In this document: piece after piece, positions 42,221 to 50,156 of the stretch
Layout of the letters: every line of letters begins with the position of its first letter
Position numbering within the stretch: the stretch's first letter is position 1
The notes under the pieces: generated by a model
What the model saw: only the letters and a program-made list of their open reading frames with translations
Databases searched by the model: none
Told to the model about the DNA's origin: nothing
Program-made: the position numbers and the translations under genes
Source of the DNA: JBBSHS01 sp038232515
GTDB taxonomy: Bacteria; Actinomycetota; Acidimicrobiia; Acidimicrobiales; JAUJNH01
Direction of reading: 5' to 3'
Length of the DNA: 64,000 bases
Assembly (NCBI GenBank): GCA_038232515.1
Contig: JBBSHS010000001.1
Coordinates: 1 to 64,000, forward strand

Positions 42221-42844
42221 GTGGCCAACGTCTACGCCGGACCCGTCCAGGATCTCATCGACGAGCTCGGGCGACTGCCTGGTATCGGCCCCAAGTCGGC
42301 CCAGCGGGTCGCTTACCACCTGCTGAAGCTGCCGGCCGAGGACGCCGGCCGCCTGGCCCGGGCCATCACCACGGTGAAGGAGCGGATCCGCTTCTGCCGC
42401 CGCTGCTTCAACGTGGCCGAGGGCATGCCCGGTGGCGACGAGGTCGAGTGCCGGATCTGCCTCGACGCCAAACGTGACCACACCGTGGTGTGTGTGGTCG
42501 AGGAGCCCAAGGACATCGTGGCCGTGGAGAAGACCGACGAGTACCGGGGTCGCTACCACGTGCTCCAGGGCGCCATAAACCCCCTCGAGGGCATTGGCCC
42601 CGACCGCCTCCGCATCCGTGAGCTGTTCGCCCGCCTCGGTGCCGAGGGCATCGAAGAGGTAATCCTGTGCACCAACCCCAACCTCGAGGGTGAGGCCACG
42701 GCCATGTACCTCGCCCGCCAGTTGAAAGCCCTCGACCTCAAGGTCACCCGCATCGCCAGCGGCCTGCCGGTGGGCGGCGACCTCGAGTACGCCGACGAGC
42801 TCACCCTGGGCCGGGCCCTGGAAGGCCGCCGCCTGGTCGACTGA
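42221..42844 (+). CDS. recR: Recombination mediator RecR
   Basis: 207 residues. Helix-hairpin-helix [20 protein letters not shown] near residue 17, zinc-finger Cys pairs (FCRRCFNV and ECRICLD near 58-80), Toprim domain ([26 protein letters not shown]) and C-terminal Walker B-like region. It loads RecA with RecO/RecF. GTG 42221, six bases after ybaB. The gap between the Cys pairs is slightly long (GMPGGDEV) but common in this phylum. Confidence 0.96.
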   Translation: MANVYAGPVQDLIDELGRLPGIGPKSAQRVAYHLLKLPAEDAGRLARAITTVKERIRFCRRCFNVAEGMPGGDEVECRICLDAKRDHTVVCVVEEPKDIVAVEKTDEYRGRYHVLQGAINPLEGIGPDRLRIRELFARLGAEGIEEVILCTNPNLEGEATAMYLARQLKALDLKVTRIASGLPVGGDLEYADELTLGRALEGRRLVD

Positions 42845-42909
42845 CGGCCATCGGCCGGTGCCAGAGCGGGTGGTGCACCTTGGCGCCGCCTGCCGTAGCG
42901 TTCTCCACC

Positions 42910-43329
42910 GTGCGGGCTGGAGACGGGAGCGGTGGGCTGTTGACCCGGATCGACCACGTGGCCATCGCCGTCCACGACCTCGACGCAGCCGTGGCCTACT
43001 ACGCCGAGGTCTTCGGGGCGGGGGTCGAGCACCGTCAACGGGTCGAGTCCGACGGGGTGGAGGAGGCCATGGTGCGGCTGGCCGACTCCTACGTGCAGCT
43101 GCTCGCGCCCACCCGGCCCGATTCGCCCGTGTCCAGACATCTGGAGCGGCGGGGCGAGGGGCTCCACCACATCGCCTACCGGGTGGCCGACTGCGCCGCC
43201 GCCTTGGAGACTGTCAAGCAGTCCGGCGCCCGGGTCATCGACGAGGCTCCCCGGCCCGGCAGCCGGGGTACGACGGTGGCCTTCATCCGCCCCGCCTTCG
43301 GCACCCTCGTCGAGCTCGTTCAGGTGTGA
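42910..43329 (+). CDS. mce: Methylmalonyl-CoA epimerase
   Basis: About 139 residues, one VOC domain. RIDHVAIAVHDLDAAVAYYAEVFG (metal His), VRLADSYVQLLAPT, GEGLHHIAYRVADC (second His) and AFGTLVELVQV (Glu) follow MCE. It converts (S)- to (R)-methylmalonyl-CoA on the propionyl-CoA route, which fits the nearby carboxylase genes. GTG 42910 is preferred; it is preceded by TAGCGT at leaderless spacing. TTG at 42880 or near 42937 are alternatives. Confidence 0.88.
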   Translation: MRAGDGSGGLLTRIDHVAIAVHDLDAAVAYYAEVFGAGVEHRQRVESDGVEEAMVRLADSYVQLLAPTRPDSPVSRHLERRGEGLHHIAYRVADCAAALETVKQSGARVIDEAPRPGSRGTTVAFIRPAFGTLVELVQV

Positions 43330-43357
43330 CGGCCGTCGGTCCTCCCCGGAGCCTGGC

Positions 43358-44233
43358 GTGAGAGCGTTCCTCATCGACGGCACCTACGAGCTGTTCCGTC
43401 ATTTCTTCCCGCTTCCCAGCCACACCACGGCGGACGGCCAGGAGGTGGCGGCGGTCCGGGGCGTGCTGGGCTCGGTCTGCCAACTGCTGGAGCAGGGCGC
43501 CACCCATGTGGGGGTGGCCACCGACCACGTCATCGAGAGCTTCCGCAACCGCCTCTTTGCCGGCTACAAGACCGGCGCCGGCGTCCCTCCGCTGCTGCTG
43601 AGCCAGTTCGGTCTGCTGGAGCAGGCGTTGATGGCCATGGGAGTCGTGGTATGGGCCATGGTCGAGCTCGAAGCCGACGATGCCCTGGCGTCGGCTGCGG
43701 CGGTATGCGCAGACGATCCCCGCTGCGATCAGGTGGTCATCTGCACCCCGGACAAAGACCTGGCTCAGTGCGTCCGGGATGGCCACGTGGTGCAGGTCGA
43801 CCGTCGGACCGACACGGTCACCGACGAGGCGGGCGTGGAGAAGAAGTACGGGGTGCCGCCCCAGTCCATCCCTGACTGGCTGGCGTTGGTCGGCGACTCG
43901 GCCGACGGCTTCCCCGGGCTCAAGGGGTGGGGGGCGAAGTCGGCGGCGGCCGTGCTGCGCCATTACCGCCACCTCGAGGACATCCCCGACGCCGTGGGCC
44001 AGTGGGAGGTATCGGTACGGGGTAGCGGCGTGCTGGCGGCCACGCTCGCCGCCCATCGCAGCGATGCCGCCCTGTTCAAGGACCTGGCCACCCTGCGGGT
44101 CGACCGCGCCCTGCTGGCCAGCGCCGAAGCCCTGCGCTGGATCGGCCCCACGCCCGAGCTCGCCGGGCTCTGCGCCCGTATCGACGCCCCCGGCGTGCTC
44201 CGCCGGGTGGAGGCTCTGGCCCGTCGGGTGTGA
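43358..44233 (+). CDS. 5'-3' exonuclease / flap-nuclease-like (PIN and H3TH) protein
   Basis: 291 residues like the N-terminal nuclease of DNA polymerase I. Acidic residues appear in MRAFLIDGTYELFR, MVELEADDALASAAA, VICTPDKDLAQCV; the H3TH DNA-binding region is LVGDSADGFPGLKGWGAKSAAAVLRHY. It probably trims 5' flaps or RNA primers. It stands alone, without a polymerase domain. The start GTG 43358 is close to mce. Some stand-alone homologues have altered metal ligands, but the main ones are present here. Confidence 0.88.
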   Translation: MRAFLIDGTYELFRHFFPLPSHTTADGQEVAAVRGVLGSVCQLLEQGATHVGVATDHVIESFRNRLFAGYKTGAGVPPLLLSQFGLLEQALMAMGVVVWAMVELEADDALASAAAVCADDPRCDQVVICTPDKDLAQCVRDGHVVQVDRRTDTVTDEAGVEKKYGVPPQSIPDWLALVGDSADGFPGLKGWGAKSAAAVLRHYRHLEDIPDAVGQWEVSVRGSGVLAATLAAHRSDAALFKDLATLRVDRALLASAEALRWIGPTPELAGLCARIDAPGVLRRVEALARRV

Positions 44234-44266
44234 CGCCGGATCACCGTCACCCTTCCCCGCGGTGCT

Positions 44267-44944
44267 TCAGGCGAACGCAGGGGGCAGAGGAAGCTCCAAG
44301 GCGCGGCGCAGGCGGCGCCGGTACTCCGACCGGGAGACGGCCACCACGCCGAGCGAGCCGAGGTGCTCGGTGCGCCACTGCACGTCCAGCAGCCTGTCGG
44401 CGGGTATCCCGTCGGCCGCCGTCATCCGCTCGATCAGACCGACGAGCGCCACCTTGGACGCGTCTGTGGCCCGGTGGAACATCGACTCACCGGCGAACAG
44501 ACCGGCGACGGCCACACCGTAGAGACCGCCCTCCAGCGTCCCGTGCTCGAGGGACCACGCCTCCACCGAATGGGCCCATCCAAGTCGGTGGAGGCGGACG
44601 TAGGCGTCTCGGATGGCGGGGGTGATCCACGCCCCGTCCCGACCGGGGTCGGCGCACGCCGCCGTCACCTCGTCGAAGGCGGTGTCGACCCGGATCTCGA
44701 AGCGCCGGCAGGCCTTGCGCAGCGAGCGGCTGACCCGCACGCCCGCCAGCGGCAGGATCCCCCGGGGGTGGGGCGACCACCAGGCGATGGCACCACCGTC
44801 CAGCGGCATCGGGAACAGTCCTGCCCGGTAGGCGGACAGGAGGGTGGCCGGCTCCAGGTCCGCCCCGACGCCCACCACCTCGCCGTCAACGGGATCGGCG
44901 TCGGCCGGGAACGCCCATCGGCTGGGCGGTGGCTCAAGGGGCAC
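44267..44944 (-). CDS. aat: Leucyl/phenylalanyl-tRNA-protein transferase
   Basis: 225 residues. It adds Leu or Phe to N-terminal Arg/Lys of proteins, marking them for ClpS/ClpAP or ClpC. Motifs AYRAGLFPMPLDGG, WWSPHPRGILPL, WAHSVEAWSLEHGTLEGGLYGVAVAGLFAGESMFHRATDASK-like run (split here as VEAW, GGLYGV, ESMFHR, ASKVAL), and LLDVQWRTEHLGSLG are diagnostic. Start ATG/GTG at 44944. It faces the plus-strand exonuclease and diverges from pccB. Confidence 0.95.
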   Translation of the reverse strand: MPLEPPPSRWAFPADADPVDGEVVGVGADLEPATLLSAYRAGLFPMPLDGGAIAWWSPHPRGILPLAGVRVSRSLRKACRRFEIRVDTAFDEVTAACADPGRDGAWITPAIRDAYVRLHRLGWAHSVEAWSLEHGTLEGGLYGVAVAGLFAGESMFHRATDASKVALVGLIERMTAADGIPADRLLDVQWRTEHLGSLGVVAVSRSEYRRRLRRALELPLPPAFA

Positions 44945-45018
44945 CGGCCCATCCTGCCCACCACCATCGCACCCACGCCCACCCTCCAGGCGCCGGGTAC
45001 CGGCCTAGGCTCCCGGGC

Positions 45019-46578
45019 ATGTCCGAGCACCCCATGAGCGAGCGGCTCGCGGACCTGAGGCGGCGCAAGGACGAGGCTCTTCACGCCGGCACGCCCCACG
45101 CCGTGGAGCGTCAGCACGCCAAGGGAAAGCTGACGGCCCGGGAACGAATCGACCTCCTCTTGGACGACGGCACCTTTCAGGAACTGGACATGCTGGCCCG
45201 CCATCGGGCGTCGGGCATGGGCCTGGAGGAGACCCGGCCCTACACCGACGGCGTGGTGTGCGGCTTCGGGGAGATCGCCGGCCGCAAGGTCTGCATCTTC
45301 AGCCATGACTTCACCGTTTTCGGTGGCGCCCTGGGCGAGGTGTTCGCCGAGAAGATCCACAAGGTGATGGACCTGGCCACGTCGGTGGGCGTGCCCATGA
45401 TCGGCATCAACGACGGCGCCGGCGCCCGCATACAAGAGGGCGTCGTCAGCCTCCACGCCTACGGCGGCATCTTCCGCCGAAACGTGCAGGCGTCAGGAGT
45501 CATCCCCCAGATCAGCGTCATCCTCGGGCCCTGCGCCGGGGGAGCGGTCTACAGCCCGGCCATGACCGACTTCATCTTCATGGTGCGTGAGATCAGCCAC
45601 ATGTTCATCACCGGGCCGGACGTGGTCAAGACGGTGACAGGCGAGGAGGTCACCCTCGAGCAGCTGGGTGGGGCCATGAGCCACGCCACCAAGTCGGGCG
45701 TGGCCACCTTTGTGGCCGGCGACGAGAAGGAGTGCCTGGAGAGCGTCCGTTACCTGCTCTCGTTCCTGCCCTCCAACAACTTGGAGCAGCCGCCCCGCAT
45801 CGTCACCGAGGACGACGCCGAGCGTCGCTGCCCGGAGCTGGCCGAGCTCATGCCGGCCTCGCCCACCCTGCCCTACGACATGGGCAGGGTCCTCAAGGCG
45901 GTGGTGGACGACGGCGACGTCTTCGAGTACTTCCCGCACTGGGCCATGAACCTCATCTGTGGGTTCGCCCGGTTCGACGGCCACGCAGTGGGCATCGTGG
46001 CCAACCAGCCCCAGGTCCTGGCGGGCGTGCTCAACATCGACGCCAGCGAGAAGGGTGCCCGTTTCGTGCGCACCTGTGACGCCTTCAACCTGCCCCTGGT
46101 CACCTTCGTCGACGTCCCCGGGTTCATGCCCGGCACCGACCAGGAGTACGGCGGCATAATCCGCCACGGGGCCAAGCTGCTCTACTCGTTCTGCGAGTCG
46201 ACCGTGCCCCGCATCCAGGTCATCACCCGCAAGGCCTACGGCGGCGCCTACGTGGTCATGGACTCCAAGTCCATCGGCTCGGACCTCGCCTTCGCCTGGC
46301 CGTCGGCCGAGCTCGCCGTCATGGGCCCGCAGGGCGCGGTCGACGTCGTCTACTCACGAGAGCTGGCCACGGCCAACGACCCCGTGGGCCGCCGGGCCGA
46401 GCTGGTCGAGGAGTACACCGAGCGCTACGCCAACCCGTACGTGGCGGCCGAGCGGGGGTACGTCGACGACGTCATCGACCCGGCCGACACGCGGGCGGTG
46501 CTCATCAAGAGCCTGGCCATCCTCCGCTCCAAGCGGGAAGACCTGCCCAATCGCAAGCACGGCAACATGCCGCTGTGA
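45019..46578 (+). CDS. pccB: Acyl-CoA carboxylase beta subunit (propionyl-CoA type)
   Basis: 519 residues. Carboxyltransferase that moves CO2 from biotin to propionyl- or acetyl-CoA. The N-lobe has AKGKLTARERIDLLLDDGTF and the GGAVYSPAMTDFIFM oxyanion region; the C-lobe has FVDVPGFMPGTDQEYGGIIRHGAKLLY and GGAYVVMDSKSIGSD. The Asp in the C-lobe that favours propionyl-CoA was not checked by alignment. ATG 45019 is preceded by TAGGCT at leaderless spacing. GTGA overlap with the epsilon subunit. The alpha subunit gene is not here. Confidence 0.95.
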   Translation: MSEHPMSERLADLRRRKDEALHAGTPHAVERQHAKGKLTARERIDLLLDDGTFQELDMLARHRASGMGLEETRPYTDGVVCGFGEIAGRKVCIFSHDFTVFGGALGEVFAEKIHKVMDLATSVGVPMIGINDGAGARIQEGVVSLHAYGGIFRRNVQASGVIPQISVILGPCAGGAVYSPAMTDFIFMVREISHMFITGPDVVKTVTGEEVTLEQLGGAMSHATKSGVATFVAGDEKECLESVRYLLSFLPSNNLEQPPRIVTEDDAERRCPELAELMPASPTLPYDMGRVLKAVVDDGDVFEYFPHWAMNLICGFARFDGHAVGIVANQPQVLAGVLNIDASEKGARFVRTCDAFNLPLVTFVDVPGFMPGTDQEYGGIIRHGAKLLYSFCESTVPRIQVITRKAYGGAYVVMDSKSIGSDLAFAWPSAELAVMGPQGAVDVVYSRELATANDPVGRRAELVEEYTERYANPYVAAERGYVDDVIDPADTRAVLIKSLAILRSKREDLPNRKHGNMPL

Positions 46579-46826
46579 CACGACCGCCGTCGGGGCCGTC
46601 GGGGCCGACCGCCGATGTGACCGGAACGCCGTCGGGGGCAACGGCCGAGGTGGCTGGTTGCGAGCGGCCCTCTGCGGCCGAGGTGGCGGCCATCGTCGCC
46701 GCCGTCGAGCTTTTGTGGCCACGCCCCGTCGTGTACCAGCCACCGGTGACCGAGGGGTCGGGGTGGCGGTTCTCCGGACGGTGGTGGGCCAGGCCGGTGC
46801 CGGCCCGCCGGCACCGGCCCTGGTGA
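46575..46826 (+). CDS. accE: Acyl-CoA carboxylase epsilon subunit
   Basis: 83 residues. A Pro/Gly/Thr-rich N-terminus, then the epsilon-type helix (CERPSAAEVAAIVAAVELLW) and GWRFSGRWWARP at the C-terminus, matching the small actinobacterial subunit that stabilises the carboxylase. The GTG start overlaps the pccB stop (GTGA), as expected. The small size and simple sequence lower certainty a little, but position is strong support. Confidence 0.82.
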   Translation: MTRPPSGPSGPTADVTGTPSGATAEVAGCERPSAAEVAAIVAAVELLWPRPVVYQPPVTEGSGWRFSGRWWARPVPARRHRPW

Positions 46827-46831
46827 CCGCT

Positions 46832-46981
46832 CTACTTCTTGTGGGCGACGCTGCTGGGCGGGTCGGTCCGCCCGTCGCCTGCCGCCTTGCCCCGGCACCC
46901 GACAACGCCCAGCGAACAGGTGGCCACCAGGGCGACGGCCACCAGCCGGTGCACGACGCGGTGAGCAGGAGCGCAGGGCAT
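46832..46981 (-). CDS. Tiny putative lipoprotein
   Basis: 49 residues from ATG 46981: basic start (CAPAHRVVHR), hydrophobic segment LVAVALVATCSLG and lipobox VVGC at about residues 26-29, then a short polar tail. It would leave a mature peptide of about 20 residues. A longer frame (70 residues from 47044) is possible. Convergent with accE. Function unknown; may be spurious. Confidence 0.4.
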   Translation of the reverse strand: MPCAPAHRVVHRLVAVALVATCSLGVVGCRGKAAGDGRTDPPSSVAHKK

Positions 46982-47197
46982 GGCCGAGAACCTAGCGGCA
47001 GGCGTGGCCGGTGCTCCACGTGGTGAATCCTGATGTTTGCCCACAGGTCACCCTGGGGAAAGGCCGCTGGACGCCCCCACTCAGTATCGCTTGGTGTGAA
47101 TACTTTGGCGAGCACCCTGCCATCTGCGGTGACGCACGGCTCGGGCCCATTCGGCGGAGGAGTTATCCCACGCCTGTGGACAACCTTGGGGATTGTC

Positions 47198-47836
47198 ATG
47201 GTTGACCATCCCCTGTTCGCAGCCGTCTACGACCGGCTCACCGAGCCGCTCGAGCGGGCCGCCCTGGCCGAGCGCCGCCGCCGGCTTCTGGGCACGGCGA
47301 GGGGCAAGGTGCTGGAGATCGGCGGCGGCACCGGCCGTTCCCTGGCCCACTACCGGTCCACCCAGGTCGAGCGGGTCGACGTCATCGAGCCCGACGGGGC
47401 CATGCGGCGGCGGCTCGTGTCCCGGGCCGCCGCCGCCCCGGTGAGCGTGCGGGCCTACCCGGGCGGCGTCGACGACCCTTTCCCCGAACCGCCCTACGAC
47501 ACCGAGGTCTGCTGCGGCGTACTGTGCACCGTGCCCGACCTCGACCGAGCCGTGGCCCGCCTCTTGAGCGGGTTGGCGCCCGGCGGCCGACTGCTGTTCC
47601 TCGAGCACGTGCGCAGCCCTGGCTGGCGCGGCCGGGCCCAGCACGCCGCCACCCCGTTGTGGTCACGGGTCGTGCCCGGCTGCCACCTCGACCGCGACGT
47701 GCTCGGCGCCCTGTGGGCCGGGGGCTTCGTGGTCACCGACGGTGACCGGTTCCGCATTCCGCTGTCCGGCGGTGCCCTTTTCGACATGGTGGAGGGCACG
47801 GCCATCCGACGCATCCGACCGGAGGCAACGCCATGA
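47198..47836 (+). CDS. Class I SAM-dependent methyltransferase
   Basis: 212 residues. Motif I VLEIGGGTGRSLAHY near 33-47, acidic loop VDVIEPDGAMRRRL, motif IV-like TEVCCGVLCTVPDL, and LAPGGRLLFLEHVRS. It resembles the UbiE/PhpK-like group of small-molecule methyltransferases (DUF/Methyltransf_11). Substrate unknown. ATG 47198 chosen; the open frame upstream enters a gene-free gap. Its end overlaps the S51-like gene by ATGA, so they are coupled. Confidence 0.85.
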   Translation: MVDHPLFAAVYDRLTEPLERAALAERRRRLLGTARGKVLEIGGGTGRSLAHYRSTQVERVDVIEPDGAMRRRLVSRAAAAPVSVRAYPGGVDDPFPEPPYDTEVCCGVLCTVPDLDRAVARLLSGLAPGGRLLFLEHVRSPGWRGRAQHAATPLWSRVVPGCHLDRDVLGALWAGGFVVTDGDRFRIPLSGGALFDMVEGTAIRRIRPEATP

Positions 47837-48510
47837 CGACGACCGAGGGCACCCTGGCACTGGTGGGCGGGGGTGAGTGGCGAGACGGCTGCCGTGCCTT
47901 GGACGCCGAGCTGCTCGAAGCCAGCGGTGGCACCGAGGTGTCGGTCCTGCCCACGGCGGCGGCCTACGAGCATCCGGGCAGGGCGGTCGACTGGGCCGCC
48001 GCCTACTTCGACAGCCTCGGTGCCACCGTGCGCCCGGTCATGGTCCTCGGTCGCGTCGACGCCGGGGCCGACGAGAACGCCCGGGCCATCCGGTCATCCC
48101 GGTTCGTGTACCTGGGCGGCGGCTCCCCGCTCCACCTGCGCTCGGTGCTGAAGGGCTCGCCGGTGTGGGAGGCGCTGGTCGAGGCGTGGCGGGACGGTGC
48201 GGTGGTGGCCGGGTCGTCGGCCGGCGCCATGGTGCTGGGCGACCCGATGGTCGACCCGCGCGGCGGGGCGTTCACCCTCGGCCTGGGACTGGTCGAGAAC
48301 ATGGCCGTCCTGCCCCACCACGACGCCGGTTCCGCCGAGCGCGTCCACCGCACCCTGGCCCTGGCCTCCAAGGGAGTGGCCGTGGTCGGGTTACCCGAGC
48401 AGACGGGCGTGGTGCTGAGCCCGGGTTCCCCGTGGCGGGCCGTGGGCGACGGCCAGGTCACCGTCTGGGTGGACGGCCAGGAACGCGATCTCAGCGTCCT
48501 GCCCTCGTAG
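47833..48510 (+). CDS. Peptidase S51 / cyanophycinase-like protein
   Basis: 225 residues of the glutamine-amidotransferase-like fold. The nucleophile elbow VAGSSAGAMVLGD holds the Ser; GGSPLHLRS and LPHHDAGSAERVH are further family segments (His of the triad). Members include dipeptidase E and cyanophycinase. A cyanophycin synthetase is not in view, so a peptidase on acidic dipeptides is as likely. Starts within the methyltransferase stop. Confidence 0.85.
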   Translation: MTTTEGTLALVGGGEWRDGCRALDAELLEASGGTEVSVLPTAAAYEHPGRAVDWAAAYFDSLGATVRPVMVLGRVDAGADENARAIRSSRFVYLGGGSPLHLRSVLKGSPVWEALVEAWRDGAVVAGSSAGAMVLGDPMVDPRGGAFTLGLGLVENMAVLPHHDAGSAERVHRTLALASKGVAVVGLPEQTGVVLSPGSPWRAVGDGQVTVWVDGQERDLSVLPS

Positions 48511-48517
48511 AGCACAA

Positions 48518-48556
48518 GAGGAGGGGCCCGCCGGGGAGGGGCTACGCCCCGCCCCG
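48518..48556. terminator. GC hairpin between convergent genes (short repeat copy E)
   Basis: Between the ends of the S51-like gene (plus) and ppiB (minus): GGAGGGGCCCGCCGGGGAGGG then GGGGCTACGCCCC. On the minus strand it begins right after the ppiB stop as GGGGCGGGGCGTAGCCCC, matching the first hairpin of copies A, C and D. Likely bidirectional terminator; no U-run. Confidence 0.6.
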
Positions 48557-48558
48557 CG

Positions 48559-49113
48559 CTACTGCTCCGAGACGGTCACGGACTGGATGACCACGTCCTT
48601 CACCGGGCGGTCGCCGCCGGCGGTCTGGACGGCCTGCATCTGGTCGACGACGTCGAGGCCCTTGACGACCTTGCCGAACAGTGAGTACTTGGGGGGCAGG
48701 GCCATGCCCGCCTTTCCGCTGACGATGAAGAACTGGCTGCCGTTGGTGTCGGGGCCGGCGTTGGCCATGGCCACCGATCCTTTCTCGTACCGGCCCGCCT
48801 TGGGCAGCTCGTCGGCGAAGCGGTAGCCGGGGCCGCCCGATCCCGTGCCGGTGGGGTCTCCGCCCTGGCACATGAAGTCGCGGATGATGCGGTGGAAGAT
48901 GAGCCCGTCGAAGTAGTGCCACCGCGCCAGGAACACGAAGTTGTTGGTGGTGAGCGGCGCGCCGGCGGCGTCCAGGGCGATCGTCATGGAGCCCAGGTTC
49001 GTGGTGAGCTCGGCGCTGTACCGCTTGGCCGCGTCGATGGTCATGGGCGGGATGCCGTCGAAGTGGGTCTTGCGAGGGCTCGACCCGTCCGGTTCGGGGG
49101 CTTCGGTGGACAT
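48559..49113 (-). CDS. ppiB: Cyclophilin-type peptidyl-prolyl isomerase (cytosolic)
   Basis: 184 residues. The cyclophilin core has GLIFHRIIRDFMCQGGDPTGTGSGGPGYRFADEL (here split: FHRIIRDFMCQGGD with catalytic Arg; GPGYRFADEL), GSVAMANAGPDTNGSQFFIV and SLFGKVVKGLDVVDQM. It speeds proline isomerisation. No signal sequence, so cytosolic. It is followed upstream by a second, membrane-anchored cyclophilin on the same strand (gap 72 bases). Confidence 0.93.
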   Translation of the reverse strand: MSTEAPEPDGSSPRKTHFDGIPPMTIDAAKRYSAELTTNLGSMTIALDAAGAPLTTNNFVFLARWHYFDGLIFHRIIRDFMCQGGDPTGTGSGGPGYRFADELPKAGRYEKGSVAMANAGPDTNGSQFFIVSGKAGMALPPKYSLFGKVVKGLDVVDQMQAVQTAGGDRPVKDVVIQSVTVSEQ

Positions 49114-49185
49114 GAAGGTTCCTCTCGTGGTGGCGTGGCTCGTGGGTCGCGTTCGCCGCGGCCGGTTCAGGTGGCGGCGATCGGT

Positions 49186-50073
49186 TCAGCCGGCGGCAAT
49201 GGTCACGGTCTTCACGGTGACCACCGGATCGGGGCGACCGCCGAGACAGCCCTGGTCAGACTGGTCCGCCGGGCACGCCGCGCTGGTGGCTTCGACCTTC
49301 TGCAGGATGTCCAGGCCGGCGGTCGTGTGGCCGAAGGTCACGTATGTCCCCTGGCTGTCGAGCTGGGAGGCCTTGGGCCCGGTGACGAAGAAGTACTGGG
49401 CCGAGGCGCTGTCGGCGTTCTGGCCGCGGGCCATGGTGAGGTCACCTGGGCTGTACGAGAACTTCCCACCCTCGTCCTTGATGTTGTAGCCCGGGCCAGG
49501 GTCGGTTATGTCCTGGGTCTGCGGCGACCCGCCCTGGATGATGTCGAGGGTGTCATCCACCCGGTCGAAGGACGTGCCGTCGTAGTAGTGGTAGAGGGAC
49601 AGGACCACGAAGTTGTTGGTGGTCATCGGCGTGCGCTTGGTGTCCAGGGCGACCTTGACCACGCCGGCCGATGTGTCGAAGGTGGCCGTGTAGGTCTTCT
49701 TGGGATCGATGCACATGGGTGGCGCCTTGGCGAAGCCGGTGGTGCGGGGCGACGACCCGTCGGCCTTCGGGCACGGGGTGTCGCCGGTCAGCGTGGCCCC
49801 CTTGGCCGCCGGGTCCGCCTTGGGTGGGCTGGGCTGGGTCACCGACGTGGTCGAGTCGCCCGGCCCCGTCGTGCTCGTCTGGTTGGCCGAGACCTTCTTG
49901 GAGCTGTTGTGGTGCAGGGCGAGGTAGCCGCCGACGAGGGCGGCGACCACGACCACGGCCACCCCGGCGTACAGTCCCTGGCTCTTGCGCTGCTCGCGCT
50001 TGCGCGCCTTGGCCAGCGCGGCGCGGCGCATGGCCTGCCCCTGGCGTTTGCGCGATCGCTTTTCGCTCGGCAC
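49186..50073 (-). CDS. Membrane-anchored cyclophilin-type peptidyl-prolyl isomerase
   Basis: 295 residues. A very basic N-terminus (KRSRKRQGQAMRRAALAKARKREQ), one membrane helix (LYAGVAVVVVAALVGGYLAL, about 37-56), a Ser/Thr/Pro linker, then a cyclophilin domain facing outward. The core reads GTSFDRVDDTLDIIQGGSP, LTMARGQNADSASAQYFFV and TFGHTTAGLDILQ; catalytic Arg is kept (FDRV instead of FHRV). Two Cys in a C-terminal insert (AACPADQSDQGC) may form a disulfide. GTG 50073. A likely extracytoplasmic folding helper. Confidence 0.9.
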   Translation of the reverse strand: MPSEKRSRKRQGQAMRRAALAKARKREQRKSQGLYAGVAVVVVAALVGGYLALHHNSSKKVSANQTSTTGPGDSTTSVTQPSPPKADPAAKGATLTGDTPCPKADGSSPRTTGFAKAPPMCIDPKKTYTATFDTSAGVVKVALDTKRTPMTTNNFVVLSLYHYYDGTSFDRVDDTLDIIQGGSPQTQDITDPGPGYNIKDEGGKFSYSPGDLTMARGQNADSASAQYFFVTGPKASQLDSQGTYVTFGHTTAGLDILQKVEATSAACPADQSDQGCLGGRPDPVVTVKTVTIAAG

Positions 50074-50156
50074 GGGCCGACACCATAGGTGCTCGGTGCG
50101 AACGGGAGGGCCGGACGGCACGGCGTCCGCGGCCTGAAGATCTACCCTCGTCGGCC

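Noticed and set aside
40340..42559. Open minus-strand frame of 739 codons opposite dnaX-ybaB
   Set aside because: High-GC antisense shadow; dnaX, ybaB and recR motifs are on the plus strand.
46982..47197. Possible replication origin near the DnaA-box-like words
   Set aside because: Only one good box, no AT-rich unwinding region and no dnaA, dnaN or parAB nearby.
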